From Homalodisca vitripennis (taxonomy: Eukaryota; Arthropoda; Insecta; Hemiptera; Cicadellidae), in assembly GCF_021130785.1 (NCBI RefSeq), contig NC_060213.1, positions 94,108,501 through 94,172,500 on the forward strand: a stretch of 64,000 nucleotides of DNA, read 5' to 3'. The notes under the pieces were generated by a model, which saw only the letters and a list, made by a program, of their open reading frames with translations, ran no database searches and had not been told where the DNA came from. The translations under genes and the position numbers were made by a program. How positions within the stretch are numbered: the first letter of the stretch is position 1; every line of letters starts with the position of its first letter. Positions 30,100 through 42,310 of this stretch are shown in pieces.

Positions 30100-33000
30100 A
30101 CAAGTATTGTTTGAAACGAATAATCTGTCTATTAACATGTAACCGCTTTTGTTGAGAGCTTTAAGCTAATGTTTACTGTTGAACGCGATCACATTAATTA
30201 TGTAGTATTATTGCTAGAAACTAACTAGAAACTATAATTGATAAATATTTCTTCAGCCCATTCGTATTGCATAAGCACACGTGTTCTATTTGTTCACATC
30301 TATGGAACTATTTTCCTTAAGAATTATATATTCTTTGAAGAACTATATATGGAAACCAATGCTCAGCTACGATTGTTTTTATGGAAGCAGAAGTGGGGGG
30401 ATAGCGAAGAATGGGTGTTTTATAAACGTAATTTTCACCCAGCTATCTTAAAACTACTACTTAGTTAAGGTCTCAACCAACTGGTTATTGCTTCAGTTGC
30501 GGACCTGGCTGTATGTAAATTTCCCATAGAATAATGGAATGTTATTTTTTCAAGTTATTTTTATATATGAAATAATATACTACACATACAAAATCATACA
30601 CATACACATAGAATTTTAGGTTATTTTACTCGCTTTATATTGGAAACAATACAAAAATTATATATATTATAATCTTTATTCATATATTGTATTTTATGTA
30701 TTAAATAAATTTGCAGTACAACACGTAAATGTGGATTGTATTGTATCGTTTTAATGTAAACAGTTTTAACTAATTCTTATTGTATATACAATTACTTTAA
30801 ATATATGTAAACATTTATGATATTTCCTAAAATAAGTTTAATTTAACAAAGAAATAAACTGAATGGTTAATCAAGAAAAATCCAGAAAGTAACTTTTTTA
30901 TTTAACTGTAGAGCTCAATTAATGTAAGAAATATGCACACCTAAGTTATTGCATATGCAATATTGCAAGTGCCAAGATTGTTTTAGAAAATATAGAATAA
31001 ATATTCCAGTAGGGATCGTAAAACCGTTTAGTCTAAGCACATGTTGGCACTGTTACTCTTACAAAGGGTCTCTCGCTCTGCTGTCTACATGAATCCCGTA
31101 TTTTAAGATAAAAAGTTACGAATGAATTTTTATACGAGCTTATGTTTTAATCTATCCGTTAATATTGTAGTTTTTTAGAATATGGATTATTGTATTGGGT
31201 TTATTTATTTACTAAATAAGTACTATCGCTATTATAACAATGTAGAGGTGAATACTCATTATTGGTATTAGTAAGTTCATTATAGTCATAAATAGAGTTA
31301 ATATTCCTTTTCATTAGTGATGTACGTACAATGTTTACTTAGGATTTTGTAATGGCACTTTCTGCTAAAGATAAATGATTTAATTCAAAATGAGTTGAGA
31401 TTGGGGCCTTTAGTGCTTTGAAAAAAATCACGCTTATGTATGTGTATTAAGATTAATTTATCACATTATTTTGTAAATTTAATTTTTAATATAATTTAAA
31501 TTTAATATTAGTATCATTAAAGCTATTGACCAAAACGGATGGATTGTATAAATATATTAATGTTTATTATATAATTTTCGACCATGTTCTAGTATCTTAT
31601 TATCGTTTTTAGGAAAAGTTTTGTACATATTAATTTGTAAGTATTCACACTCTTTCTTTAAGCTCGTTAATAATAAACCTTAGTTCTTAACCTTATTTAC
31701 ATTTTATTTGGATCAATAAGTATCCACTTTAAGTTAATGTATTCTAAAATTGCTTTTTCCCACAAATTCAAAATCAGATTGTGACTAAAAACAAGCATAC
31801 AAAAACACTTAGAATAACGTTTTTCATAGAGAAAACCTTTGTTTTAGATATAATTTTCTGCTTATTTCTAGACATTAAATGCATAGTGAATTGAATAAAA
31901 AGGTTTTAATAGTATATGGATATCGTAACACTAACTATATATAACGTGTGGATATCTGAGACTGATAAAGGACAGGTGCAGTGGTCGTGACCTTTGACCT
32001 TAAATTACCTCACCGTTAGATCTTGGCTTTTGCAACTGCTCTCACTGCTTATGAAGTATAAAGTGGTATGAATCAATATATTTCCATGTGATTACTAGTA
32101 TCCTTAAGGTATTAACTATTTAATGCTATAAAGGCGCCACTTATTAGATATTTATTTAGTTTTGAAATCTATTCAGAATGTCAGGCTTTTTAGCATATTA
32201 TTCTTTTGGAGTCAAACAAAATAATTCGACGTAAGCACCAACCATGCGTCTCAAAATATATTGTAGTGTGTCTTATTATCAACCATATCATGCACCCCGA
32301 GGAATTTTGTGCTTTTTATATGTTTAGGATTTGCTTTGTAATGTCCCTATAGAATCTATAACTAACAATTTTTACGGCTATAAGCTGTTGAACATTTCTT
32401 GTTAGTTTAACGGACATAATTTATGTATATGCAGCACCGTATAAAAATCAGCTCGCTTATAACTGCAATATTATATTGAGTGTTGTACAATGAATTTGTT
32501 TTTCATACGAAGAGAAGTATTTAACGACCTTATAAGAAAAATACGTTGCTAAATACATTATGGCGCTCCCTTCATCTACAAGTTAAAGACAGTTTACAGG
32601 GTATGTGTGTGGTTAGGATAAATACTAGCCTCATTTAGCTCTGTTTTAAATTTAGCACCTGATGTGTCAACATAGAACACGAATTAATCTTTAGTTCAAT
32701 AATATTTGTAGACTAAAATTGAGTGATTATACAAAATATAAATATTCTATTTCCAGCGTTTCCGTTGCCGTCTTTTTTAGATTTCCAGACGGACTTTTTA
32801 GTATTTCAGACGATAAACTTAGCGGAACGTGAAATGGAGGTAAACTGAATAATCAGAAACAATGGATGTTTTATTATACTTATTTCATATTAAATTGCAA
32901 TTTTGTATCAGCTACAAAAATAAATGTAACACATATGCCTGTAACCGGTTGTTTACAATAAGTTACGTAAATAAATAATCATACACAGATGATACAGGTT

Positions 33001-34126
33001 TAGTAAATAACTATTACCTTGTACATAAATATTATAATTTCTCAAACGATAACTATGATTAAAAACAGTGTAAGACTTTCCCCTCTAATTTCAAATAAAG
33101 AAATATACAAAACCGAATTATTGTTAACCATAGCAAATTACTTTCTGAATTATCTCTGTAATAGATATATATTTTGGAAAAATACAGTGATATTCGTTAT
33201 ATCCTGTAGCATAAGTTTTAAATTTTTTCTTTTACTGCAATTAATTAACTTTAATGACGGCGTGTACTTACCGTTTTTTTTATAATATCCAGCTTATATA
33301 CAATTATCATAAATAAGTATATGTAAAATTATCGTTATAATATATATGTATTTTTGCGGAACAACTATTAATTTAAGAAAAATGGCCATATTCATTGACA
33401 GCGGGAACGTAAATTACTGTACTGTAAGCATTATATCGGTTTCAATATTATTATTAATGGATTTTGTCCGATTTCACTGTATTTTCCTAATAATTAAATC
33501 AGTAATATGAGTATTCAGTTGAATTGATTGAAGTACAGGATAAACAATTTGATATTGTTTACTACTGATATGGTAAGTTTTATTGAAAATTATAGGTTTT
33601 TCAAAAACTAGTCCCAACTAATATTAATTAATGAATAAAAAAAGTCATGTAGCGTGAAGATTTATTGTATGATGTATTCTTTTTTCGTCTAATATTTTAA
33701 TTATTCCATAAATTAGCCTTTTCTCCACATAACAATGAATATATAGTCGCAAACTCTAAATTTTTAATTAGTTGTTATAGATAATTTTCGTTGGTTAAAG
33801 TTTTAGCGAGATATTCAAGGATATTGGCTTATTAACCCACAGGTCATAAAACCGTATCCACAAAACATTCACAAATTATGTTTTTAAAATATATTATTGT
33901 TATTTATAAGACAATTTTGATTTAAAAACCTGATATTTAAAAGCACAATCCAGTTTGATGTGCATTACAAAGTGTATTAATTGTATCAAGTATTTCATCC
34001 CTTACTTTGCGCATTATATGAAAGCAATATAAACATTTCACGTAATCCTCTATGTTAAATATTTTATTTAAACTTTGTCCTATCATATTTACCGCTTTAT
34101 ACTAGTTTCAGGACACGTAATTATAA
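30100..34126. other. non-coding part of copy A
   Basis: ORFs at 30238 and 33019 are not conserved in copy B (the equivalent region near 53160 has stops), so I do not call them genes. No RNA gene seen. Confidence 0.4.
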
Positions 34127-34835
34127 AATAAACGCAAAATACTTTCCAAATATAATCTAAAATAAATACCCGTGTAATATAATATTATTGGAACTCATAC
34201 TACCTGAAATAGTTATTGAAGTTAATGGAAAATTTACACTTTACACTCTTTTCTTTTTTACGGATTCTAGGAAGAAAGATGCAATATTCCCGGCACGTGG
34301 AATATACGAAGAGGTCACAGATTTTCCCAAATGATACCCTCTCTCACTGTCGCTGTGTTCAATACTACACACCATCCGTTGTCTTGCACTGTCGAGCTTT
34401 GTTTCTTCGATAACATCAATGCTTAAGCTTATTTAACTTACAAAATCGAACTTAAATTGTAGACATGGAATAAGCTAATGTATTAAAAAAATTAGAGTTT
34501 TTCTAGGCACCAATATAATGTGTGAATTTCTTGATTTGAAAAGGAGCAATGGTTTGATTGCTTTATTTTGTTTAAACAGCGGCCTGTCTCTGCCTAATTG
34601 AGACGGTATTAATAAAATAAACGCTAAATACTTTCCAAATAAAATCGAAAAAAAAATACCCGTGTAATTTAAATTATTGGAACTAATACTACTTGAAATA
34701 GTTATCGAAGTTATTGGAAAATGTACACTTTACACTATTTTCTTTTATGCGGATTCTAGGAAGAAAGATGCAATATACCCGGCACGTGGAATATACGAAA
34801 AGGTCACAAATTTTCCCCAAATGATATCCAATTGA
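34127..34835 (+). repeat. local direct duplication of a 220-bp segment (includes repeat family R, copies 2 and 3)
   Basis: 34127-34350 and 34615-34835 are about 90% alike by eye (AATACTTTCCAAATA, AATACCCGTGTAAT, TTATTGGAACT, GGATTCTAGGAAGAAAGATG, CCCGGCACGTGGAATATACG). They are spaced 488 bases apart. This is clearly younger than the A/B duplication. Confidence 0.85.
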
Positions 34836-35519
34836 ACCTTTAACTGTTGTTATAAAACCAAATGGTTCGATATAAAACAAATTGCAGCTACATTGGCATA
34901 CAATAATAGCTGGCAAAAATATTAATTTCAAACATAGTATTGTTCTAGATAGTTAATTAGTAAATAATTTGATTTAAATATAACCTTTCCTTTGCTATAT
35001 ATTTAACGTTAACGTAACTTTTAATTTTTTAAATATCTTAATACATTTAAAATTAATTATATACAATGTCCTTAATATCTTAACCACTACAATTTCAAAT
35101 ACAGGATGGATTATCGTAGTAAACACGAATAAAGTATTTGTATTTTACGACCATATACGGAGATTATGTGCGTGCAACAAACAAAGCAATATATTATTGA
35201 TGAACGGGATGTAACTAATAATGAGTATGAACCGGATATTGCATTTCTGTAAATTTTAAATCAGTTTCAATATTAATAAACGGAACGTATTGATTTTATC
35301 TTGCATTGCGAAGTTGATAACTAAAGTGCTTGATTAAATTGCTAAAACTAATGAGAATTTTAATTGCAGCTAACAATTATTATCATAGTTATATTTACGA
35401 TTGAACCATTATCATCCGTTTAAAAGCAGGAATATATAATATTACGAAATACTATATCAATTTATAATATATTTTTATTATATATTAATAAGAACCCAAT
35501 TTCTTCTAAGCACGTCAAG

Positions 35520-37549
35520 CTAAGGCCGTGGGTTACCGCTGGACTAATTAAATTAATTCTAGTTAGAGATAGAATGAGTATGCAGCTCAATGGCCAGCCT
35601 TTTAATACAATGTTAAAAACCCATTTCAAGCACTAGAGAAATCTATTAAATAAAACTATTGAATTGGCTAAAGAAATGTATTTTATAAATAAAACTAATG
35701 ATTTGAAAAATAATAATAAGCTCTTGTGGAAAAATATTGCTGAAATTATGGACATGAATAAAAAAAAAAGATTCCTTTCCTATTGAACAGTTTCTGGATG
35801 CCAAAATTAATATTGAGGCAAATGATATGAATAATATAGCTAACACATTAAATAAGTATTATGTTAGGGTGGGTGCCAACTTAGCCAGTGCTGTGCCTCC
35901 TGTGACTGAAGTCGTTATGAATGACGAGGATTACGGGGCGAATTCTTACTTCCAGCTGGAGCCAATATCCGAGAATGTCCTTGCTCGTGTTGTACAAAAC
36001 CTGAGAGGCGGGTGTGCTCCGGGAGAAGATGGAATCCCGGCTACTCTTATCAAAATGTTTTTAAATATATAAAAGCTTCCACTCCTACGTATTATAAACA
36101 ATAGTATGTCACAGGGAATTTTCCCGGCATCTTTTAAAATGGGTAAAGTAATCCCAATCTATAAGGGAGGCCCAAAAAATCGATGTGTTAACTTCAGGCC
36201 AATAACTTTAACTAGTGCTTTATCTAAGTTATTGGAAAAATGTGTTAGAATTCAACTCGAAAAATATTTGAACATCAATAAAATTCTTGTAAAAAATCAA
36301 TTCGGTTTCAGAAAAGATAAAAATTTGAATGACGATTTATATTTGCTACCTAAAAGTGTTCATGACACGATTAGCCGTAATAAAAAACCATTATTGATTT
36401 TTATAGACTTAGATAAAGCTTTTGCTACAGTTGATAGACAATTATTACTACAAAAACTAAAATATATTGGAATACAAGGGAACTCTTGGAGATGGTTCAA
36501 AAGTTATTTGTCCGATTGGTATCAAGTTGTTTCTGTTTTAGGCCATACAAGGGTTCCTCAAAAATTGAGTATGGGGTTTTGCAAGGCAGTACTCTTGGAC
36601 CCTTGCTTTTCTTAATTTTTATTAACAATCTAGGAAGATTGACTTTGTGTAAAGGACAGGTATTTCTTTATGCGGACGACACCGCTTTGTTATTTGAGGG
36701 TGAAAGCTGGGAGGAAGTGAGGGATGTGGCTGAGCGCGGTCTACTCACTGTCAAGCGCTAGTTTGATCAATGTCGGCTCACAGTTAATATAGACAAAACT
36801 AAATGTATGCCAATCTCTATACGAGCTGACGGCGATCCTTTTTGTTTAAAAGCTAGGGTTGCATACGTGTGGTAGCCAGGATGGATGCGTTTTGTCTGAA
36901 TGTATTGATAGGGTGAGTGAGTATAAATACTTGGATGTAGTTCTTGATAATCGATTGTAGTGGTGTAATCACGTAGCTTACATGTTGAATAAAGTTCGTA
37001 AATTTATCTTTATATTTTGTAATCTGCGTAATATACTTACAATACATCTTTTAAAAACTGTATATATGCTTATGTGCAATCAATTATTCAGTACGGTAAT
37101 TTAGCATGGGGTGGCTGTTTTCAAAATAACCTTGCTCCCTTATAAGTCGTTCAAAAAACTATTATAAAAGTAGCTCTGAAGCAAAATCGTACTTATCCAA
37201 CCAATTTATTATTTGAAGCATTTAAAGTTTTTAACGTCTCGCAATTATATATATCCGAACATTGGTTTTGTACATTTTTCAACATCGAGATTCAATTTTC
37301 ATTCACAGTAACCACAGCCATTTTACGCGTTCCTCACTTCATAACAGAATGATTGTTCCCATACTTGTTAAAGCCTTTAATTCAACATCATCTCACTATA
37401 TTGCTCATATAATTTTCTCGACATTACCAAACTTTATAAAAAACCCAAGACCTTACACTATTAGTACGTACAAAAAATTAGTCAATAAATGGTTAGTAGA
37501 TGCTGGGCGAGATGGATTTCGTCAGTATTTTTCCTCAATCTACACCTAG
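35520..37549 (+). pseudogene. LINE reverse transcriptase with frame breaks
   Basis: Blocks in order: PWVTAGLIKLI (35530), NNIANTLNKYYVRVG (35835), GCAPGEDGIPATLIKM (36010), VIPIYKGG and NFRPITLTSALSKLLEK (36150-36240), NQFGFRKDKN (36297), LIFIDLDKAFATVD with the first catalytic Asp (36395), LQGSTLGPLLF (36578), and the YADD box at 36669-36680. Recognisable C-terminal parts (IIQYGNLAWGG near 37080, and beyond) follow in other frames. Breaks lie near 36070, 36570, 36760 and later. The typical FRPIS reads FRPIT. Inactive. Confidence 0.8.
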
Positions 37550-37669
37550 CTATGCTTTTTTTATGTATTAAATTTATGTTATATTTTTGTATTACAATCA
37601 ATGTTAGTCTGAGTGTTTGGTGAGTTTGTATAATCGTTTTAACTGCAGGCCAACGAGGACGTGTGGTGC

Positions 37670-37689
37670 GTGCATGTGTGCGTGTGCGT

Positions 37690-37783
<94 letters not shown>

Positions 37784-37800
37784 GCGTGGGTGTGCAGGTG
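37670..37800. repeat. (GT)n microsatellite inside the LINE 3' part
   Basis: Uninterrupted GT from about 37698 to 37778 with impure flanks (GTGCG). The ORFs on both strands here are low complexity. Confidence 0.9.
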
Positions 37801-38101
37801 TGGTCCAAGTCTCTCTCTACTTATATCGGTTAATTTTTAATTAAGTCTTTCTGATTGCTTTTTTTCTGTAAGTTACAAGTTTTTATAAATTACATTTTTA
37901 AGTCTTTCAAATTGTACAAATGTTAGATTATTTATTAACTAAATTTACTCAGATATTTCATGCTCTGGCCTTGTGTGGTTTATTTTAGAGTTTATATCTT
38001 AATTTTTCATTTGGAAATGAAAATGTTTTTCGTAATGACAATTCATTCCCTTATTTTAATTTAAGTTTTTGTTATTGGTAGTGCAGACTGATGAACTCGT
38101 T

Positions 38102-38131
38102 CCCCACACACAGGCTGATGCCCATGTGGGG
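38102..38131 (+). repeat. conserved-looking 3' stem-loop of the LINE
   Basis: CCCCACA (38102-38108) and TGTGGGG (38125-38131) pair perfectly around a 16-base loop, 60-100 bases before the (AATC)n tail, a position where LINE RTs commonly recognise their RNA. Confidence 0.5.
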
Positions 38132-39802
38132 ATAATTTCCTATAACATATTTGTTATGCATTTTATTTTACTCTGTATATAAAATTTGGAAATAAATAAA
38201 TCAATCAATCAATTAATCAATCAATCAATGCTATTCCATTATTTACTTAAGGACTGTATTATTAAACTAGCAGTTACCCAGGGACTATCTTAAGTACGCT
38301 ATAGGCATATTCTTCTCAATTAATTAGAATGAAAGTTTAAATAGCAATAATAGACTCTGGAGTAAGAGAATATATAAAATGTTTTTAAGTACTACCAAGA
38401 CACAAATTTCACTAAAAATTCCATAATATGTGAAACTATAGCCCCAACACTTGAACAATAAAACGCGAGTAGTGCAAAATTTTAGTCTGTAAAATCATTA
38501 CTGAAAACAATTCTGATGTTTGGAAACTTTGGAATTTTAAGTATACATACTGTACGGTTTCTCTATAAAGACAATCATAAATACATAAGTGTAAAAAGTC
38601 TAATGCGGCCATAAAACACCTGCACTAAGCCACTTTACTCTACTTCTAGTCTAAAGTATATCAGGTGCCTTAGTGGTTTTATCTATCCTTACCCTGACAA
38701 AGGAAATATATACTTACGCATGTCTGAAAAGTACTGTTCAGTCAAATACCTTATACTTTGGGTATCGTATTCTACATCTGGCCTAAATTATTTTTCTTAC
38801 CCTATTAGTGGTTGCCAATGAAGAACCGTCAATATATATTTATTGTTCTGAAAAGTCTACTTGGGCTAAAGCGTATACGTCCGGACTCTTATTTCTCGTT
38901 TAAGGTATTTTCGTTGCCATATTAGCGTTTGATTTTTCTCCCGATTAAGACACAACATATACATGCATATTTGCATATTTCGATTGAAACACTTTCTAAT
39001 AAAGGTATGTTTCTGATTATGTCTAAAAGTGCGTTGTTATTTCTCATCTCTCAAGGACTGCAGAAATATTTAAAATAAAACTATAGCTCTTATAGAGATT
39101 GCAACCCTATTGTACCACCTATGGTAGGTTGATCTTCATAAACAATAATTTCTTTTTATTTTGAAATCATATGACAGGACTGAATAAAATTCCATGCCTA
39201 TTGCATGGAAAGTAAGTAAAAAAAGATTAATATATTAATCCTAGGAGTATACAAACCAAATTCAGCCCCTATGTAAAGGAAGGTAATTTAATGAAACAAT
39301 CTTTTGATTTGATATGTAATTCATTAGATGGCTGTGTATAAAATCTTTTCTTCATAGGACTTGGACCAACAAAAAAATATAGGTCTTTTAGGGATGCAAA
39401 CCTTTTCAACCCCATGGGTGGTTGATATAAATGACATAGTTTGGTTTTTCTGTTAAAAGTATAAAACAAATGTGTGTCGAATTTTACGTTCTTATGACAG
39501 CTGGCACTTGAAAAAGAAACATTAGGTATTGGAATCTTAATAAAACCTATACTGATGGTATGTATCCACGAAAAATATTTAGTTTCTTTTGAAAATCATT
39601 CTTTGATATAAAAAATGTAGTTTCTTTGAAAAAAATTACCAGAAATTTGAAAAACTGACAAGTAGTTTTTCTAAGGTTTGCTGTCACATTTCAACCCCAA
39701 TGAATGGATGATCTCCATGAACAAATGTTTATTTATTTGCTGGCAAGACTCACTTTTATCACATTAAATTTTTCTTGGACATGGAGACGTTGAAAATATA
39801 AA

Positions 39803-39945
39803 TATTGTTATTCTACGGACTTCGACCTGATGTCATACCACTATAGATGTTTTATATATAAAAAAGAACCCGTATATATTGTTCTACGGGTTTTGACCTG
39901 CTTTCATACCACTATAGATGTTTGATATACTGTATAAAAAAGAAA
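39803..39945 (+). repeat. 71-bp tandem duplication (two units)
   Basis: TATTGTTATTCTACGGACTT at 39803 and TATTGTTCTACGGGTTTT at 39877 start two units that share TTCTACGG, GACCTG, TCATACCACTATAGATGTTT and TATAAAAAAGAA, offset 71 bases. Confidence 0.85.
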
Positions 39946-40599
39946 ATGTTGTAAAGAGTTATGTTCTTAGTATCGCGTGTGTAATATAGAGTCTTTAGAG
40001 GACGGCGGGAGTTTAAAATCCAAACATATTTATTACTTCCTGGGGTTTAACACACTTGCTTAACACAAGTAAGTCTTGAGGCATACTTTGTTAATTTTCC
40101 ACTTTCTGGAAAACCTGGCAATTCTATGTTGACAATAATGTGTATTGTAGTGCTAAATATTATCTGATTATATAATAATTTCTAATTTGAATATAAATAT
40201 GATTTATTATATCGATTGCATATTAGTCCTTTTTATGTAGGTTCATAACAAATAGGGGTTTTTATTCGTTTAAATGTTACTTCCCCTAACCGAAAAAATT
40301 CTATCTATGCATTTAATGTATATTTTATTTTTGTCAAAGCCTATTACTCAAGGAGCTAGAAAAATGCTATTTGTCTCTGTCTGTCTGTCAAAGTGATATA
40401 TTAAACACGAAAATTATAGAATAAAAAATGAAAAAAATAACTCCATAATTTTAAAAGAATGTGAGGAAATGTTTTTTAATTTGTTCTTTATTACTGTAAC
40501 TTTGTTACTTCAAAAAGTGCATGAAGTTTAATCAAAGTTTAATAATAAACATTTTAATAATAGTACAGTTAGAGTGCGGTGAAACATTCTGATCCCTCA

Positions 40600-40800
40600 C
40601 TTTATTTTTATGTGGGTATCGGGGAGACAGATGCAATGTAGTTTCAGGCACGTAGACGCTGTGAGGAGGTCACGATTTCTCCCAAACGATAACGTCTGTC
40701 ACTTTTACTGTACTCAATTCTCAAATCCTTGTGGATATATTACATTCTCGAGTTCTGTTTCTACAATTTTATATAAGATATTCTTGATTTAACGCATTTT
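40600..40800 (+). repeat. dispersed repeat family R, copy 4
   Basis: Shares GGTATCGGG.AGA.AGATG, CACGTAGACGCTGTGAGGAGGTCACGAT-TCTCCCAAA and a GTCACTTTTACTGTACTCAAT block with copy 5 at 56700-56910, its counterpart in copy B of the duplication. Confidence 0.7.
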
Positions 40801-41399
40801 AAAACTACAAAACATAAGAACTAACCTTAATATTTCACACTTTAATTGTTTATCTATATGAAAGGTATTGTATTGGTAAATCGCACGTCCAAAATTTGAG
40901 ATCATTGCGTTGACCTATCAAGGAGATAATTTAGCGTTGGCTGTGACAACTAAACGTTTGGATAATCAATATTTTCTATCATATGGTTTATTCACTTGTT
41001 TCTTGGGGTATCACAGCCCTCGATGTTTTTAGTACTCTTAAGATCAATAATTAGTTATAATTTCCAAGTAAAACAGTGTCCTGTTACTTAGGTTAAATAT
41101 CAGTTCGATTAGGTTTACTTAGTATGGTAAAATGTAACTAGTTATGAAGAGCGTACAGAAAATGTGATTGATCAAAGTATTAAAAAATCCAACAGATGGT
41201 TTTAGGTCTATTATGTCCTAATTTCACTTCTTAATTTGCATATGGACTGTAATATTCCTGAATACAAGGATTAGGTTATTTCGTTTATACATTGACCAAT
41301 AATAAACATAAAAAACGTATTATAAGACGAAGTAATATCGTTATTTATTATCCTTTCTGTGATTCTTCGGTAGATGTTTTTCACTGCCAGACCTATATC

Positions 41400-42310
41400 C
41401 AGGATGGGAAAGGGGTATTGCAGCCACCGGAAGGTGAAAATTCATAACGACGAGCTACGTTCATGTAGCCTTTTGCAGAATGCGGGGGATCGTTAATTGC
41501 ATTGGCCATTCAACTGTCGTTGGGTTAAAGTCGCCGGCAACAATAAAGTTTCCACCACATAGGTAAAGAACATCCTACAGATGTCCCGCTTGTCCTGTGA
41601 TTCGACCATTGTTTTGAGATCGGAACTAACTTTTGACCTACAAGGGGATTTTCTTTTTCAGGGGAAACGTTTAAACCTAAGCTAAAAGACAACACCGAAT
41701 ATCCGCCTCACAGTCGTTCCGTCTGTGATCCACTTCCCCACGCTGAATTCAGAGTATGTGATTACTTCTGTCGAACCAAAAGAAGAGCATCAGAGACCAC
41801 TTGCAATCTTGAATGAAGAATTACAACTGACCCATCCAACTTTTATTATGGCCGTTCTTGTAACCTTGCTGACAGCAAGGCCGTTGGGTGGTTCTTTGTT
41901 TAGTCCCAGATTCTACCTATTGCGCAGGATTAAAACGTCTTTCAATCTGACCGTATTTTATTTATGATCCTTGGTGATGTCCGTATTGAGCTTCTCGACT
42001 GTTATAAGACTCTCCAGGATCCATATTTCTAAGGTAACCATTTATTCCAGACTTCTAATGATTCCACTCACTCCGATCATACCGTTTAAGGCAGCAATGA
42101 TGACTTCACGTTCAATTTTGTCTTTCCCGCCGAGTATTACTTTGAGATAGCGTTGAAGTTAAACTCAGTAACAGCTGTGAAAAGTGCTACCGAATTTTTT
42201 ATATTCCGGGAATGTCGTGTCTCAGGAACACGTATCTTAAGCCGGACTTGGGAAAGCTGTAGTGGACGTAAGATACCGTCAATCAAATAAGCAGTGGGAC
42301 AATCAGATGC
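41400..42310 (-). mobile_element. remnant of a non-LTR retroelement (gag-like ORF1 end and AP-endonuclease start)
   Basis: GC-richer than the surroundings. On the minus strand, FIVAGDFNPTTVEWPMQ (about 41500-41560) is the AGDFN motif of the apurinic-endonuclease domain of LINEs, preceded by a GGN. Further upstream on the same strand, RTAIIKVGWVSCNSSFKI (about 41800-41870) resembles the IGW-x-C block of R1-type gag proteins. Many stops and frame changes lie between. It has no clear counterpart in copy B, so it is another insertion in copy A. Confidence 0.5.

Larger units (their letters stand above)
35515..38229 (+). mobile_element. CR1/Jockey-like LINE, 5'-truncated, inserted in copy A
   Basis: Begins near CCGTGGGTTACCGCTGG (PWVTAGLIKLI, the region just before the RT), runs through the RT and a long 3' part, and ends with AATAAATAAATC(AATC)n at 38190-38229. 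The 3' untranslated part holds a (GT)n microsatellite (37690-37780) and a CCCCACA...TGTGGGG hairpin (38102-38131). It is missing from copy B at the corresponding place (between 54.5 and 55.5 kb), so it arrived after the duplication or was lost from B. Confidence 0.8.
38230..41399. other. non-coding part of copy A, with short local repeats
   Basis: Matches copy B in patches (39050-39170 / 55500-55600; 39690-39750 / 55860-55930; 40600-40800 / 56700-56910). ORFs at 39269 and 40610 are not preserved in copy B. A 40360-40395 stretch with TCTGTCTGTCTGTC is low complexity. Confidence 0.4.

Noticed and set aside
34216..34413. ORFs in repeat family R (also at 40610-40792 and 56689-56883)
   Set aside because: The copies do not share the frame or the residues; non-coding repeat.
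37482..37844. Cys/Val- and His/Thr-rich ORFs on both strands
   Set aside because: Translation of the (GT)n microsatellite.
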